Part shown: piece by piece, positions 19,100 to 27,244 of the stretch
How positions within the stretch are numbered: the first letter of the stretch is position 1
Layout: each line of letters opens with the position of its first letter
Assembly (NCBI RefSeq): GCF_003965815.1
Contig: NZ_RXOE01000001.1
Coordinates: 992,001-1,056,000, forward strand
Direction of reading: 5' to 3'
DNA: 64,000 nucleotides
Source of the DNA: Variovorax gossypii
GTDB lineage: Bacteria > Pseudomonadota > Gammaproteobacteria > Burkholderiales > Burkholderiaceae_C
The notes under the pieces: model-generated
What the model saw: the letters and a program-made list of their open reading frames with translations, nothing else
What the model was told of the DNA's origin: nothing
Database searches by the model: none
Program-made: the position numbers and the translations under genes

Positions 19100-20047
19100 T
19101 CAGTGAGTTGATGAATCGCGGGGCATCAGCGGGCGGCTGCGGAATCGCGGCCACACGGCCCCCAGCACGAAGACGCGCACCATGTACGGCACCAGCCCGC
19201 CCTCGTTGAGCACGGGGTCCACCTGCGCGCGGTAGTGCGCGCGATGCAGGCGGGTGAGCTCGGACCAGTGGGCATGCGGGTTCTCGTGGTGTGCGGTGTG
19301 CAGGCCGATGTTGAACAGCAACGGGTTCACCAGCCCTTCGAAATTGCGTGCGTAGTTCAAACGGCTACCCGCGGTATCGCGCGATGCCCCCGGCGCTTCC
19401 TTCCGCACGGGTTTCCGGCCGTCGGCGTGCGCGTGCTGCAGGTAGTTGGTCGCAAGCAGCCAGTGCAAGCCGTGCAGCTGCGGCACGATCACGAACAGCA
19501 GCGCCTTGCGCCAGTCGATCGCCAGCAACACCGCCCAGCTCGCCAGCCACACCGCGTACTGCGCCATGCAGTAGCGCCAGGCGCCGCGGCGATGCCGCCG
19601 CAACCGCCCGAGCCACGCGAAGAAAAGCGGCATCAGCACCCACACGGCCTGGAACGGATGCAGCAGGTAGCCCCAGAGGTGGTTGGTGTCGCCGCCGAAG
19701 CGATAGGTGCGCGCCACGTCCTTCGGTCCGTGCCGGTGGCGATGATGGTTGGCCACGTGCGCGGGCCAGAACACGAAGGTCGGATGGCCCTGCAGCAGCG
19801 TGATCCAGAAATCGGTGAGCCTGTTCAGGCGCCTGCTGCGCCACATCCGCAGGTGCACGTGGTTGTGGTGGATCACGCCGACGCCGAGCGTCAGGAACAG
19901 CATCAGCCCGTAGAGCAGCACGTCGAAGCCGTGGAACCACTGCCAGGCCGCCAGCGCGGGCAGAGCCACGAGGTAGGCGAGGCTCTGCCAGTCGCGCCAG
20001 TGGCGCAGCAAAGGCAGGCGGCGGCCCATGTCAGGCCGTGGCGCCAT
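19100..20047 (-). CDS. Fatty acid desaturase-like membrane enzyme, 315 aa
   Basis: Three histidine clusters typical of membrane diiron desaturases (PF00487) are present: HHNHVH, HVANHHRHRH and HTAHHENPHAHW, spaced by hydrophobic helices (LAYLVALPALAAW, VLLYGLMLFLTLGVGV, YAVWLASWAVLLAI). It would insert a double bond into, or hydroxylate, a membrane lipid acyl chain. ATG 20047 follows a GAAAGAAG stretch and overlaps the upstream gene by 17 bases; ATG 20029, one base after that gene's stop, is an alternative. It is the third gene of the minus-strand operon. The substrate is unknown. Confidence 0.88.
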   Translation of the reverse strand: MAPRPDMGRRLPLLRHWRDWQSLAYLVALPALAAWQWFHGFDVLLYGLMLFLTLGVGVIHHNHVHLRMWRSRRLNRLTDFWITLLQGHPTFVFWPAHVANHHRHRHGPKDVARTYRFGGDTNHLWGYLLHPFQAVWVLMPLFFAWLGRLRRHRRGAWRYCMAQYAVWLASWAVLLAIDWRKALLFVIVPQLHGLHWLLATNYLQHAHADGRKPVRKEAPGASRDTAGSRLNYARNFEGLVNPLLFNIGLHTAHHENPHAHWSELTRLHRAHYRAQVDPVLNEGGLVPYMVRVFVLGAVWPRFRSRPLMPRDSSTH

Positions 20048-20801
20048 GCTTCTTTCGGAAAGCCTGGAGAACCGGTTCGGCCGCGTCGGCCGCAACACGC
20101 GTGCCGAACAGCCGGTCCATGAAGGTGAACTGGAAGCCGTAGTTGCCGTTGTGCACCGCGTGGTGCAGGTGGTGACGGCGACTCGCCGCGAACCAGTGAC
20201 TGTATGACACGCCGGTGAAGAAGTCGTAGTTCGAGTGCCCGATGCAGTTGAAGAACAGGCTGAACACCGGCACAGCTGCCAGCGACCAGAAACTGAAGTC
20301 GTGCACCACCATCGGCAGCAGGATCACGTTGCCCAGCATCAGCGCCTCGATCGGGTGGAAGCTGTAGGTCGACCACGGCGTGGTCACGAACGAGCGATGG
20401 TGCGGTCCATGGAAGCGCCGCAGCCAGCGCGTGTGCAGCAGCCGGTGGTTGATCCAGAAATGCACGTCGTTCCAGATCGCGAGCACGATGATTTCCACCG
20501 CGATCTGCCGCCACCCCGCATCGGGATCGAGCCGCGCCCAGCCCAGTTGCAGCAGCCCCCACGGAAACACCATGCCCAGCCCGAAGATCAGCACCGACAC
20601 GCCCGACTGCGTCAGCTCGCGCCGCAGCTGCCCCGGCTGCAGCGGCCGCGGATCGAGCACCCGCCCGATGCCCGCCGCCGGCAGCACGCGCTTGGTCAGC
20701 AGCCAGGCGGCGGCGCCGAAGCAGAGATAGATGCCGCCGAAGAAAAGCAGGCCCCACAGCATGACCTGCGGGGCGGACAACGAGGTGAAGGTCTGCGCCA
20801 T
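20031..20801 (-). CDS. Sterol desaturase/fatty acid hydroxylase superfamily protein, 256 aa
   Basis: Histidine motifs of PF04116 are visible in order: HFWINHRLLHTRWLRRFHGPHH, then FHPIEAL, then GHSNYD and SRRHHLHHAVHNGNYG. Four hydrophobic segments surround them. Members are integral diiron oxygenases that hydroxylate or desaturate sterols, carotenoids, sphingoid bases or fatty acids. Start ATG 20801 lies 9 bases after the stop of the phospholipase D gene and its end overlaps the desaturase gene. The bacterial substrate is unknown. Confidence 0.9.
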   Translation of the reverse strand: MAQTFTSLSAPQVMLWGLLFFGGIYLCFGAAAWLLTKRVLPAAGIGRVLDPRPLQPGQLRRELTQSGVSVLIFGLGMVFPWGLLQLGWARLDPDAGWRQIAVEIIVLAIWNDVHFWINHRLLHTRWLRRFHGPHHRSFVTTPWSTYSFHPIEALMLGNVILLPMVVHDFSFWSLAAVPVFSLFFNCIGHSNYDFFTGVSYSHWFAASRRHHLHHAVHNGNYGFQFTFMDRLFGTRVAADAAEPVLQAFRKKHGATA

Positions 20802-20810
20802 CCCCCGAGG

Positions 20811-22388
20811 CTACAACAGCATTTCGGGAACGATCGGCGCGATGAGCATGTTGTAGAAGCGCTTGAAGAAGCCCGACTCCGGCTCGGTCGTCAGGATCAT
20901 CTCCTTCTCGCCGTCGTTGGTGAGCCACTCCAGCGTGCCGGTGTCCTTGGCCAGCCGCAGCCGATACGAGTTCTGCAGCTTGCTGATGTTGATGACGCGA
21001 AGCATCTCGCGCGCCAACTGCGGGCTGTCGACCACCACCCCCATCTCGGTGTTCTGGCTGGCCGAGCGCGGATCGAGGTTCATCGAGCCGATGAAGATGC
21101 GCCTCTTGTCGATGGCGGCGGTCTTGGCATGCAGCCGCCCGAGCGACTTGCCGAACATGCCGAAGCGTTCGCCCGCGGTGGTTCGCTGCGGGCTCAGCTC
21201 GTACAGGTCGGCGCCGCTTTGCAGCAGCTTCTCACGGTAGCGCGCGTAGCCGGTGTGCACCAGCGGCTCGTCGTTGGCGGCCAGCGAATTGGTCAGCAGC
21301 GTGAGCTTGACCTTGCGCCGGCCCAGGTCCTGGAAGGCCTCCATGCCGCGCTCGCCCGGCACCAGGTAGGGCGAGGTCAGGTCGACCTCGCTCTGGGCGT
21401 CGAGCAGCAGCGCCCAGACCTTCATCGTGACGCTGGTGGCGATGGCCTCATCCGCCGTCATGGTCGTGGGCTTGGTGGGCGGATCGGCGATGGCGCGCGC
21501 CTCGCCCCACAGCAGGCCCATGCGGCCGGCGTCGAGCTCCTCGGCGATGGGGCCGTAGCCCAGAATGTCGGACGGCGGCAGCACCACCTTCGGCGGCGGT
21601 GCCGCCATGCCCACCCAGCTGTCGAAGTCGGCGCCGGTCGGCTTGCGACCGCCCTCGCCCGTCACGATGTCGGCGATGGGCCAGACCTGCTGGCTGTTCC
21701 AGTAGGCGTCGAAGATCGACTCGAGCTGCGGCACCACCTTGCCGACCACCAGCGCGTCCATGTCGATGAAGTTCTGCGCCTCGTTCAGCACGAAATACTC
21801 CTCGGCGATGTTGCGCCCGCCCACCACCGCCATCACGCCGTCGGCGATGAAGAGCTTGTTGTGCATGCGATGGTTGAGCCGCGGAATCTCCCAGGGCGAC
21901 GCCGCGAAGCGCGACAGGAAACCGTTGCGCCCGCAGCAGAAGGGATTGAACAGGCGCACGTCGACATTGGGCGTCTCCGACAGCGCCAGCAACAGCTGCT
22001 GGCTCTTGACGGTGTAGAGGTCGTCCACCAGCACCCGCACCTTCACGCCGCGCATCGCCGCCTCGCGCAGCGTGCGCAGCAGCAGGCGGCCGACGGGGTC
22101 GTTCTCGAGCTGGTAGTACTGCACCACCAGCGAGCGCTGCGCCCGCTGGGCGAGCTGGAGGCGCGCGTCGAGCGAATACACGCCCAGCGGCATCAGCCGG
22201 AAGCCCGAATGCTCCTCGGGCGGCGTCGAGGCGGCGACGATCTTCGCCAGCATGGTCGAGGAATCGGCGGATGCGGCGAACTCCGCGGGCCGCTCCCGCG
22301 CCGGCGGCAGCGAGCCGCAGGCGCCGAGCACCGCGGCCAGGGCGCCCGCAAGCGCGATGCGCAGAAAGGTTGAGAACCAGGCGTTCAT
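20811..22388 (-). CDS. Phospholipase D-family lipoprotein, cardiolipin synthase C-like, 525 aa
   Basis: A lipobox (ALAAVLGACGS) marks a lipoprotein. Two HKD catalytic motifs are present: HNKLFIADGVMAVVGGRNI and HAKTAAIDKRRIFIGSMNLDPRS, the second with the ExxxV region (NTEMGVVV) after it. The two-HKD layout and length match ClsC (YmdC)-like enzymes, which transfer phosphatidyl groups to make cardiolipin. Start ATG 22388 gives the signal peptide. It is probably the first gene of the operon running down to 15667 and is divergent from the peroxiredoxin gene. The substrate is inferred from family only. Confidence 0.9.
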   Translation of the reverse strand: MNAWFSTFLRIALAGALAAVLGACGSLPPARERPAEFAASADSSTMLAKIVAASTPPEEHSGFRLMPLGVYSLDARLQLAQRAQRSLVVQYYQLENDPVGRLLLRTLREAAMRGVKVRVLVDDLYTVKSQQLLLALSETPNVDVRLFNPFCCGRNGFLSRFAASPWEIPRLNHRMHNKLFIADGVMAVVGGRNIAEEYFVLNEAQNFIDMDALVVGKVVPQLESIFDAYWNSQQVWPIADIVTGEGGRKPTGADFDSWVGMAAPPPKVVLPPSDILGYGPIAEELDAGRMGLLWGEARAIADPPTKPTTMTADEAIATSVTMKVWALLLDAQSEVDLTSPYLVPGERGMEAFQDLGRRKVKLTLLTNSLAANDEPLVHTGYARYREKLLQSGADLYELSPQRTTAGERFGMFGKSLGRLHAKTAAIDKRRIFIGSMNLDPRSASQNTEMGVVVDSPQLAREMLRVINISKLQNSYRLRLAKDTGTLEWLTNDGEKEMILTTEPESGFFKRFYNMLIAPIVPEMLL

Positions 22389-22549
22389 GATGGTGCTTCC
22401 GTTGCTCAGTTCTTCTCTTCTTCTCATCGTGGTGTCCGACTGTCCTGTTCGTTCTCGTTCTTTACGCTGGCCGGCTTGTATCGGTTTCAAGGCTTTTCTT
22501 GCGAAGGCTCCGACCTAGAATTCGATCCACACCGCTGCGGAGTTACATC

Positions 22550-23101
22550 ATGGCTCGTTCGCACCTCCACCGCATCGCCTGGATGGCGTTTTTTACCGCC
22601 CTTGCACATCCTGCCTGGGCCGCCCTGGACATCGGCGATCCCGTTCCCAAGTTCACCGCCAACGCCGCCCTCGGCGGCAAGACCTTCCGCTATTCGCTGG
22701 CCGACGCGCTCGCCAAGGGCCCGGTGGTGGTGTACTTCTTTCCGGCGGCCGACTCCAACGACTGCTCGATCGAGGCCCATGCCTTCGCCGAAGCCATCGA
22801 CCAGTTCGCCGCGCTGGGCGCCAGCGTGATCGGCGTCTCGGCGGACGACATAGGTACCCTGTCCAGGTTCTCGGTCAAGTCCTGCCAGAGCCGTTTTCCG
22901 GTGGCCTCCGACGAGGGCAAGACCGTGATCCAGGGCTTCGACGCGCTGATGCAGACCCGGCCCGATTTCGCCAACCGCCTGTCGTACGTGATCGCACCGG
23001 ACGGCAAGGTGGCCTACTACTACCAGAACCTGAATCCGGACAAGCACGTGGAGCGCATGCTGAATGCAGTGAAGGCGCTGCCGAAAACTGCCGCCAAGTA
23101 G
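22550..23101 (+). CDS. Exported peroxiredoxin (AhpC/TSA, Bcp-like), 183 aa
   Basis: A signal peptide (residues 1-24, ending HPAWAA) precedes a thioredoxin-fold peroxidase: LDIGDPVPKFTANAALGGKTFRYS, VVVYFFPAADSNDCSIEAHAFAEA, VIGVSADD and SYVIAPDGKVAYYY. The peroxidatic cysteine is present, but the usual Thr-x-x-Cys-Thr context is SNDCS. A second cysteine (VKSCQSRFPVASDEG) could be the resolving partner. Start ATG 22550 has GGAG upstream. It probably detoxifies peroxides in the periplasm. Divergent from the lipid operon; a functional link (protecting oxidised lipids) is speculation. Confidence 0.88.
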   Translation: MARSHLHRIAWMAFFTALAHPAWAALDIGDPVPKFTANAALGGKTFRYSLADALAKGPVVVYFFPAADSNDCSIEAHAFAEAIDQFAALGASVIGVSADDIGTLSRFSVKSCQSRFPVASDEGKTVIQGFDALMQTRPDFANRLSYVIAPDGKVAYYYQNLNPDKHVERMLNAVKALPKTAAK

Positions 23102-23164
23102 CGGTTGGGGTTTGTGCCGCGCGGCGGCCACGGCTTTTGCATGCTTCGCGCAAAATCCAGCCCC

Positions 23165-24598
23165 ATGCAGCTCAACTACATCGCCAACGCGGACGTTCCG
23201 TCCTCCTCCGGCCGCACCCTGCCGGTCATCGATCCCTCCGACGGCCAGCCCTTCGACGAAATCCAGCGCAGCAACGCCGCCGACATCGACTCCGCCGTGC
23301 GCGCCGCGCGCGACTGCTTCGAGGGCGTGTGGCACAAGGTCAGCGCCGCCGACCGCGGCCGCCTGCTCTTCAAGCTCTCGCAGAAGATCGCCGAGCATGT
23401 CGACGAGCTCGCGCTGATCGAGCAGCGCGACTGCGGCAAGCCCGTCAAGCAGGCCCGCGCCGACGCCGTGGCGCTGGTGCGCTACTTCGAGTTCTACGCC
23501 GGCGCCTGCGACAAGCTGCACGGCGAAACCATTCCCTACCAGGACGGCTACAGCGTCTTCACCTGGCGCGAGCCGCACGGCGTTACCGGCCACATCATTC
23601 CCTGGAACTACCCGATGCAGATCTTCGGGCGCAGCGTGGGCGGCGCCCTGGCGGCGGGCAATGTGTGCGTGGTGAAGCCGGCGGAAGACGCCTGCCTTTC
23701 GCTGATCCGCGTGGCGCAGCTGGCGGCCGAGGTCGGCTTTCCGGCCGGTGCGCTGAACATCGTGACGGGCTATGGCCATGAAGTGGGCGACGCGCTCGCC
23801 CGGCACGCGGGCATCGACCACATCAGCTTCACCGGCAGCCCGAAGATCGGCACGCTGATCCAGCAGGTCGCGGCCGAGCGGCATTGCCCCGTCACGCTGG
23901 AGCTGGGCGGCAAGAGCCCGCAGATCATCTTCGCGGACGCCGACCTGGACGCCGCCATTCCGGTGGTGATCAACGCCATCGTGCAGAACGCCGGCCAGAC
24001 CTGCTCGGCCGGCTCGCGAGTGCTGATCCAGCGCGACATCTACGAACCGCTGCTCGAGCGCCTGGGCCATGCCTTCGAGGCGCTGCGCGTGGGCCCCGCA
24101 GCCATGGACCTCGACGTGGGCCCGCTGATCCGCCAGACGCAGCAGCAGCGCGTGTGGGACTTTTTGAGCGACGCGCAGCACGCCGGCATCCCGATGGTGG
24201 CGCAGGGCATCGTGGTCGAGGAAGCGCCCGAGACCGGCTTCTACCAGGCCCCCACCCTGCTGCGCGACGTGCCGGTGAACCACCGCCTCGCCCAGGAAGA
24301 AGTCTTCGGCCCCGTGCTGGCCGCGATGCAGTTCGCCGATGAAGACGAAGCCGTGGCGCTCGCCAACGCCACCCACTTCGGGCTGGTCGCCGGCGTCTGG
24401 ACGGCCGACGGCGCGCGCCAGTTCCGCATGGCCAAGCGCGTGAAGAGCGGCCAGGTGTTCATCAACAACTACGGCGCCGGCGGCGGCGTCGAACTGCCCT
24501 TCGGCGGTGTGAAGTCTTCCGGCTATGGCCGTGAGAAGGGCTTCGAGGCCCTGTACGGCTTCACCACGCTGAAGACAGTCGCCGTCAAGCACGGCTAG
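23165..24598 (+). CDS. NAD(P)+-dependent aldehyde dehydrogenase, 477 aa
   Basis: Length and motifs fit the ALDH superfamily: IIPWNYPMQ for cofactor binding, FTGSPKIG in the Rossmann region, catalytic glutamate in LELGGKSPQ and catalytic cysteine in NAGQTCSAGSR, then EEVFGPVLA and PFGGVKSSGYGREKG near the end. It oxidises an aldehyde to the acid. The C-terminal features resemble the betaine or gamma-aminobutyraldehyde dehydrogenase branch, but the substrate cannot be fixed from sequence. ATG 23165 starts the conserved N-terminus. It is convergent with the ZIP gene, with repeat copy B between them. Confidence 0.93.
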   Translation: MQLNYIANADVPSSSGRTLPVIDPSDGQPFDEIQRSNAADIDSAVRAARDCFEGVWHKVSAADRGRLLFKLSQKIAEHVDELALIEQRDCGKPVKQARADAVALVRYFEFYAGACDKLHGETIPYQDGYSVFTWREPHGVTGHIIPWNYPMQIFGRSVGGALAAGNVCVVKPAEDACLSLIRVAQLAAEVGFPAGALNIVTGYGHEVGDALARHAGIDHISFTGSPKIGTLIQQVAAERHCPVTLELGGKSPQIIFADADLDAAIPVVINAIVQNAGQTCSAGSRVLIQRDIYEPLLERLGHAFEALRVGPAAMDLDVGPLIRQTQQQRVWDFLSDAQHAGIPMVAQGIVVEEAPETGFYQAPTLLRDVPVNHRLAQEEVFGPVLAAMQFADEDEAVALANATHFGLVAGVWTADGARQFRMAKRVKSGQVFINNYGAGGGVELPFGGVKSSGYGREKGFEALYGFTTLKTVAVKHG

Positions 24599-24607
24599 AA
24601 CTGGGCC

Positions 24608-24677
24608 CTCCCCCCAGGCTTCGCGCCCCCTCACCGGGGCGACACCTGCGGCCCGGCAAAGCCGGTTCCGCGGTGTC
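24608..24677 (+). repeat. Stop-proximal dispersed repeat, copy B (70 bp, shortened)
   Basis: It matches copy A at both ends (CTCCCCCCAGGCTTCGCG and GCCGGTTCCGCGGTGTC) but lacks about 21 central bases. It starts 9 bases after the aldehyde dehydrogenase stop, in that gene's orientation. Confidence 0.85.
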
Positions 24678-24691
24678 CTGCGAAGGGAGCC

Positions 24692-25615
24692 CTACCCCAG
24701 CGCGGTATCCAGCAGCATCATCAGCACGAAGCCGATCATCAGCCCGCTGGTGGCGAAGGCTTCGTGCCCCTTGCGGTGCGATTCGGGAATGATCTCGTGG
24801 CTGATCACGAAGAGCATCGCGCCCGCCGCGAAGCCCAGCCCCCAGGGCAGCAGCATCGCCGAATGGCCCACCACTGCCGCGCCCAGCACGGCGCCCAGCG
24901 GCTCCACGAGTCCCGAGAGCATGCCGATCAGCACCGCGAACACGCGGCTGTAGCCGGCGGCCAGCAGCGCCACCGCGACCACCAGCCCCTCGGGCACGTC
25001 CTGGATGGCGATGCCGGTGGCCAGTGCGTCGGCGCGCAGCCCGTTGTTGGCCGCGTAGCCCACGCCGATGGCCAGGCCCTCCGGCACGTTGTGCAGCGCG
25101 ATCGCGAACACGAAGAGCCAGGTGCGGCGCAGCTGCTTCGCGGCGTTGCCTTCGCGGCCCTTGATGAAGTGCTCGTGCGGCAGCACGCGGTCCAGCAGCA
25201 TCAGGACGATGCCGCCAAGCAGGATGGCGGAGCCGATCACCCCGCCCGCGGCCCAGCTCCCGCCGCCGAAGGTGCCCGCGTTCTTCGCTGCCTCCAGGCC
25301 CGGGATGATCAGCGAGAAGGCGCTGGCCGCGAGCATCACGCCGGCGCCGAATCCGAACAGCGTGTCCTGCAGCCGCTCCGGCAGCTTCTGCGAGAACAGC
25401 ACCGGCAGCGTGCCGAGCGCCGTCGCCAGCGCGGCGACCGAGCCGCCGAGCAAGGCGTTCCACACCAGCGGATCGGATCGCACGAACTGCCAGAACTGGA
25501 CGACGCCCACCAGCGCGCCCGCCGCGACGATGGTGAAGCCGATCCATTCGCGCATCGGCCGCACGGGCCTCGGCCGCCCGCCCTGCGCCACCGTGCCCTG
25601 CTGCGGCTCGTTCAT
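24692..25615 (-). CDS. ZIP family divalent metal transporter, 307 aa
   Basis: Eight hydrophobic segments are visible, with the ZIP metal-site motifs in helices 4 and 5: FAIALHNVPEGLAIGVG and GIAIQDVPEGLVVAVAL, plus SHEIIPESHRKGHE near the end. A His/Glu-rich loop (PHEHFIKGREG) lies between. ZIP proteins bring Zn, Mn or Fe into the cytosol. It begins 11 bases after the superoxide dismutase stop and shares its promoter, so manganese or iron uptake for the dismutase is a good guess; the sequence does not prove it. Confidence 0.9.
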   Translation of the reverse strand: MNEPQQGTVAQGGRPRPVRPMREWIGFTIVAAGALVGVVQFWQFVRSDPLVWNALLGGSVAALATALGTLPVLFSQKLPERLQDTLFGFGAGVMLAASAFSLIIPGLEAAKNAGTFGGGSWAAGGVIGSAILLGGIVLMLLDRVLPHEHFIKGREGNAAKQLRRTWLFVFAIALHNVPEGLAIGVGYAANNGLRADALATGIAIQDVPEGLVVAVALLAAGYSRVFAVLIGMLSGLVEPLGAVLGAAVVGHSAMLLPWGLGFAAGAMLFVISHEIIPESHRKGHEAFATSGLMIGFVLMMLLDTALG

Positions 25616-25626
25616 GGGCTTGCTCC

Positions 25627-26262
25627 TCAGCCGCCGGTGGCGGCAGCGTGCCGCCGGGCCACCTCGGCCCAGTTCACGACGTTGTAGAAGGCCGCGATGT
25701 ATTCGGGGCGGCGGTTCTGGTACTTGAGGTAGTAAGCGTGCTCCCACACGTCGAGCCCGAGGATCGGCGTGTTGCCCGAGCCGATGCCGCGCATCAGCGG
25801 GCTGTCCTGGTTGCCGCTGCTTTCCACCGCGAGCTTGCCGCCGGGGCCCACCGACAGCCACGCCCAGCCGCTGCCGAAGCGCGTGAGGGCAGCCTTGGTG
25901 AAAGCCTCCTTGAACGCATCGAATCCGCCCAGGTCGGCGTCGATGGCGTTGGCCAGCGCTCCAGCAGGTGCACCGCCGCCGCCTTGGCCGACGGGGGCCA
26001 TCACGGTCCAGAACAGGGTGTGGTTGGCGTGGCCGCCGCCGTTGTTGCGCACCGGCGCGCGCAGCGCCTCGGGCAGCTGCTCGACGCCGGCGATCAGCTC
26101 TTCGAGCGGAGTTTCCTCATGCGGCGTGCCATTCAGGGCCGCGTTGAGGTTGTTCACGTAGGTCTGGTGGTGCTTGCCGTGGTGGATTTCCATGGTCTGC
26201 GCGTCGATGTGGGGTTCGAGCGCATCGAAGGCATAGGGCAAGGCTGGGAGGGTGTACGGCAC
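25627..26262 (-). CDS. sodA: Superoxide dismutase, Mn-type Fe/Mn family
   Basis: 211 aa, with the four metal ligands in place: H27 in [16 protein letters not shown]81 in HANHTLFW, D171 and H175 in DVWEHAYY. Gln152 in SGNQDSPLM is the outer-sphere glutamine position typical of Mn rather than Fe enzymes. It converts superoxide to O2 and H2O2 in the cytosol. GTG at 26262 is taken as the start because it opens the conserved [16 protein letters not shown] sequence and has AAGGAG 10 bases upstream. A Fur-box promoter lies 70-100 bases upstream. Operon with the ZIP gene. Confidence 0.94.
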   Translation of the reverse strand: MPYTLPALPYAFDALEPHIDAQTMEIHHGKHHQTYVNNLNAALNGTPHEETPLEELIAGVEQLPEALRAPVRNNGGGHANHTLFWTVMAPVGQGGGGAPAGALANAIDADLGGFDAFKEAFTKAALTRFGSGWAWLSVGPGGKLAVESSGNQDSPLMRGIGSGNTPILGLDVWEHAYYLKYQNRRPEYIAAFYNVVNWAEVARRHAAATGG

Positions 26263-26328
26263 GGTCGGGAAGCTCCTTGATTGGAAGAGCCCTTTGCGTC
26301 GTCCACGTGCTGCGTACTCAGGCGTCCA

Positions 26329-26358
26329 AATGATAGGAATTCTCATTGTCTACGTCAA
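26329..26358 (-). promoter_or_regulatory. sodA promoter overlapped by a Fur-like box
   Basis: On the minus strand TTGACG (26358-26353), 17 bases, then TATCAT (26335-26330) makes a near-consensus sigma-70 promoter. The dyad AATGA-N9-TCATT (26329-26347) covers the -10 and most of the spacer and matches Fur boxes of proteobacteria. Transcription would start near 26323, giving a leader of about 60 bases. Confidence 0.75.
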
Positions 26359-26466
26359 GACATATGAGGCATGGATGCTGCAAACCGGCCATTTCCGATG
26401 GCCGAGGAAGCTTCCTGAAACGATCGATACACTGCCCTGCAGCACGTTTCCGGGAGATCTCAAACG

Positions 26467-27156
26467 ATGAAGCTCGCACGCATCCTTCCCCTCGTACTGC
26501 TCCTTGGCGCCGGCCTCGCCGCCGCCGAGCCCGCCACGCCGCCGGCCGGCGACTACATCTACGAAGGCGGCAGCGGCTCGCTGCGCGTCAAGCCCAACGG
26601 GCACTTCGACATCACCACCATCGGCGCCAACGCACACACCTGCGCGCTGGACGGCACCATCGCGCGCGGCAAGGCCAAGCTCGACGACACGGGATGCGTG
26701 CTGAGCTTCGCGTTGAATGCCGACAAGGTGCAGGTCACGACCAACGGATCGGACCAGTGCCGCGACTACTGCGGCATGCGCGCCGGCTTCGAGGGCACCT
26801 ATATCCGCCCCGCCCCCGCCTGCACCGACAAGGCCGTGGCCGGCTCGCGCAAGAGCTTCAAGCGCCAGTACGACGCGAAGGACTACGCCACGGCGCAGAC
26901 CACCCTCGCCCCCGTGCTGTCGGACTGCGACAAGACCCTCGACTGGATCACCAAGGCCTGGCTGCGCAACGACCTCGCGCTCACGCAGTTCAAGCTCAAC
27001 GACCGCGCCGCCTGCCTGAAGACGCTGCAGCCGCTGGCCGAGGACGCCGCCCGCACCGACGACGGCATCAAGGAAAACTACCCGCCGGCCGACGCCGAGA
27101 TCTTCCTGCCCGTGGTTCGCGCCACGCGCACGAACCTGAAGCTCTGCCGCGGATAG
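26467..27156 (+). CDS. Secreted protein of unknown function, 229 aa
   Basis: The signal peptide is clear (MKLARILPLVLLLGAGLAAAEP). The mature N-terminal half is a small beta-rich domain (GDYIYEGGSGSLRVKPNGHFDITTIG...) with six cysteines in HTCALDG, DTGCVLSF, DQCRDYCG and PAPACTD, probably disulfide-bonded. The C-terminal half is helical (KSFKRQYDAKDYATAQTTLAPVLSDC), TPR-like. I do not recognise a family. It is divergent from sodA with the Fur box between, so it could share iron control; this is not shown. Confidence 0.75.
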   Translation: MKLARILPLVLLLGAGLAAAEPATPPAGDYIYEGGSGSLRVKPNGHFDITTIGANAHTCALDGTIARGKAKLDDTGCVLSFALNADKVQVTTNGSDQCRDYCGMRAGFEGTYIRPAPACTDKAVAGSRKSFKRQYDAKDYATAQTTLAPVLSDCDKTLDWITKAWLRNDLALTQFKLNDRAACLKTLQPLAEDAARTDDGIKENYPPADAEIFLPVVRATRTNLKLCRG

Positions 27157-27244
27157 CCCCCGAGGGGAGTTCAGCGAAGGCGGCACGCGAGACCGCCGGG
27201 CGGTTGCGGTTTTTCACCCACCACGACAAGACGGAGACGACACC

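Noticed and set aside
20235..22373. 712-codon plus-strand open frame opposite the phospholipase D and hydroxylase genes
   Set aside because: It is the reverse shadow of genes with clear catalytic motifs; no family signature or ribosome site.
27185..27215. ACCGC-CGG-GCGGT hairpin as a terminator after the secreted-protein gene
   Set aside because: The stem is only 5 bp with a 3-base loop, and the T-run is separated from it by several G/C bases.
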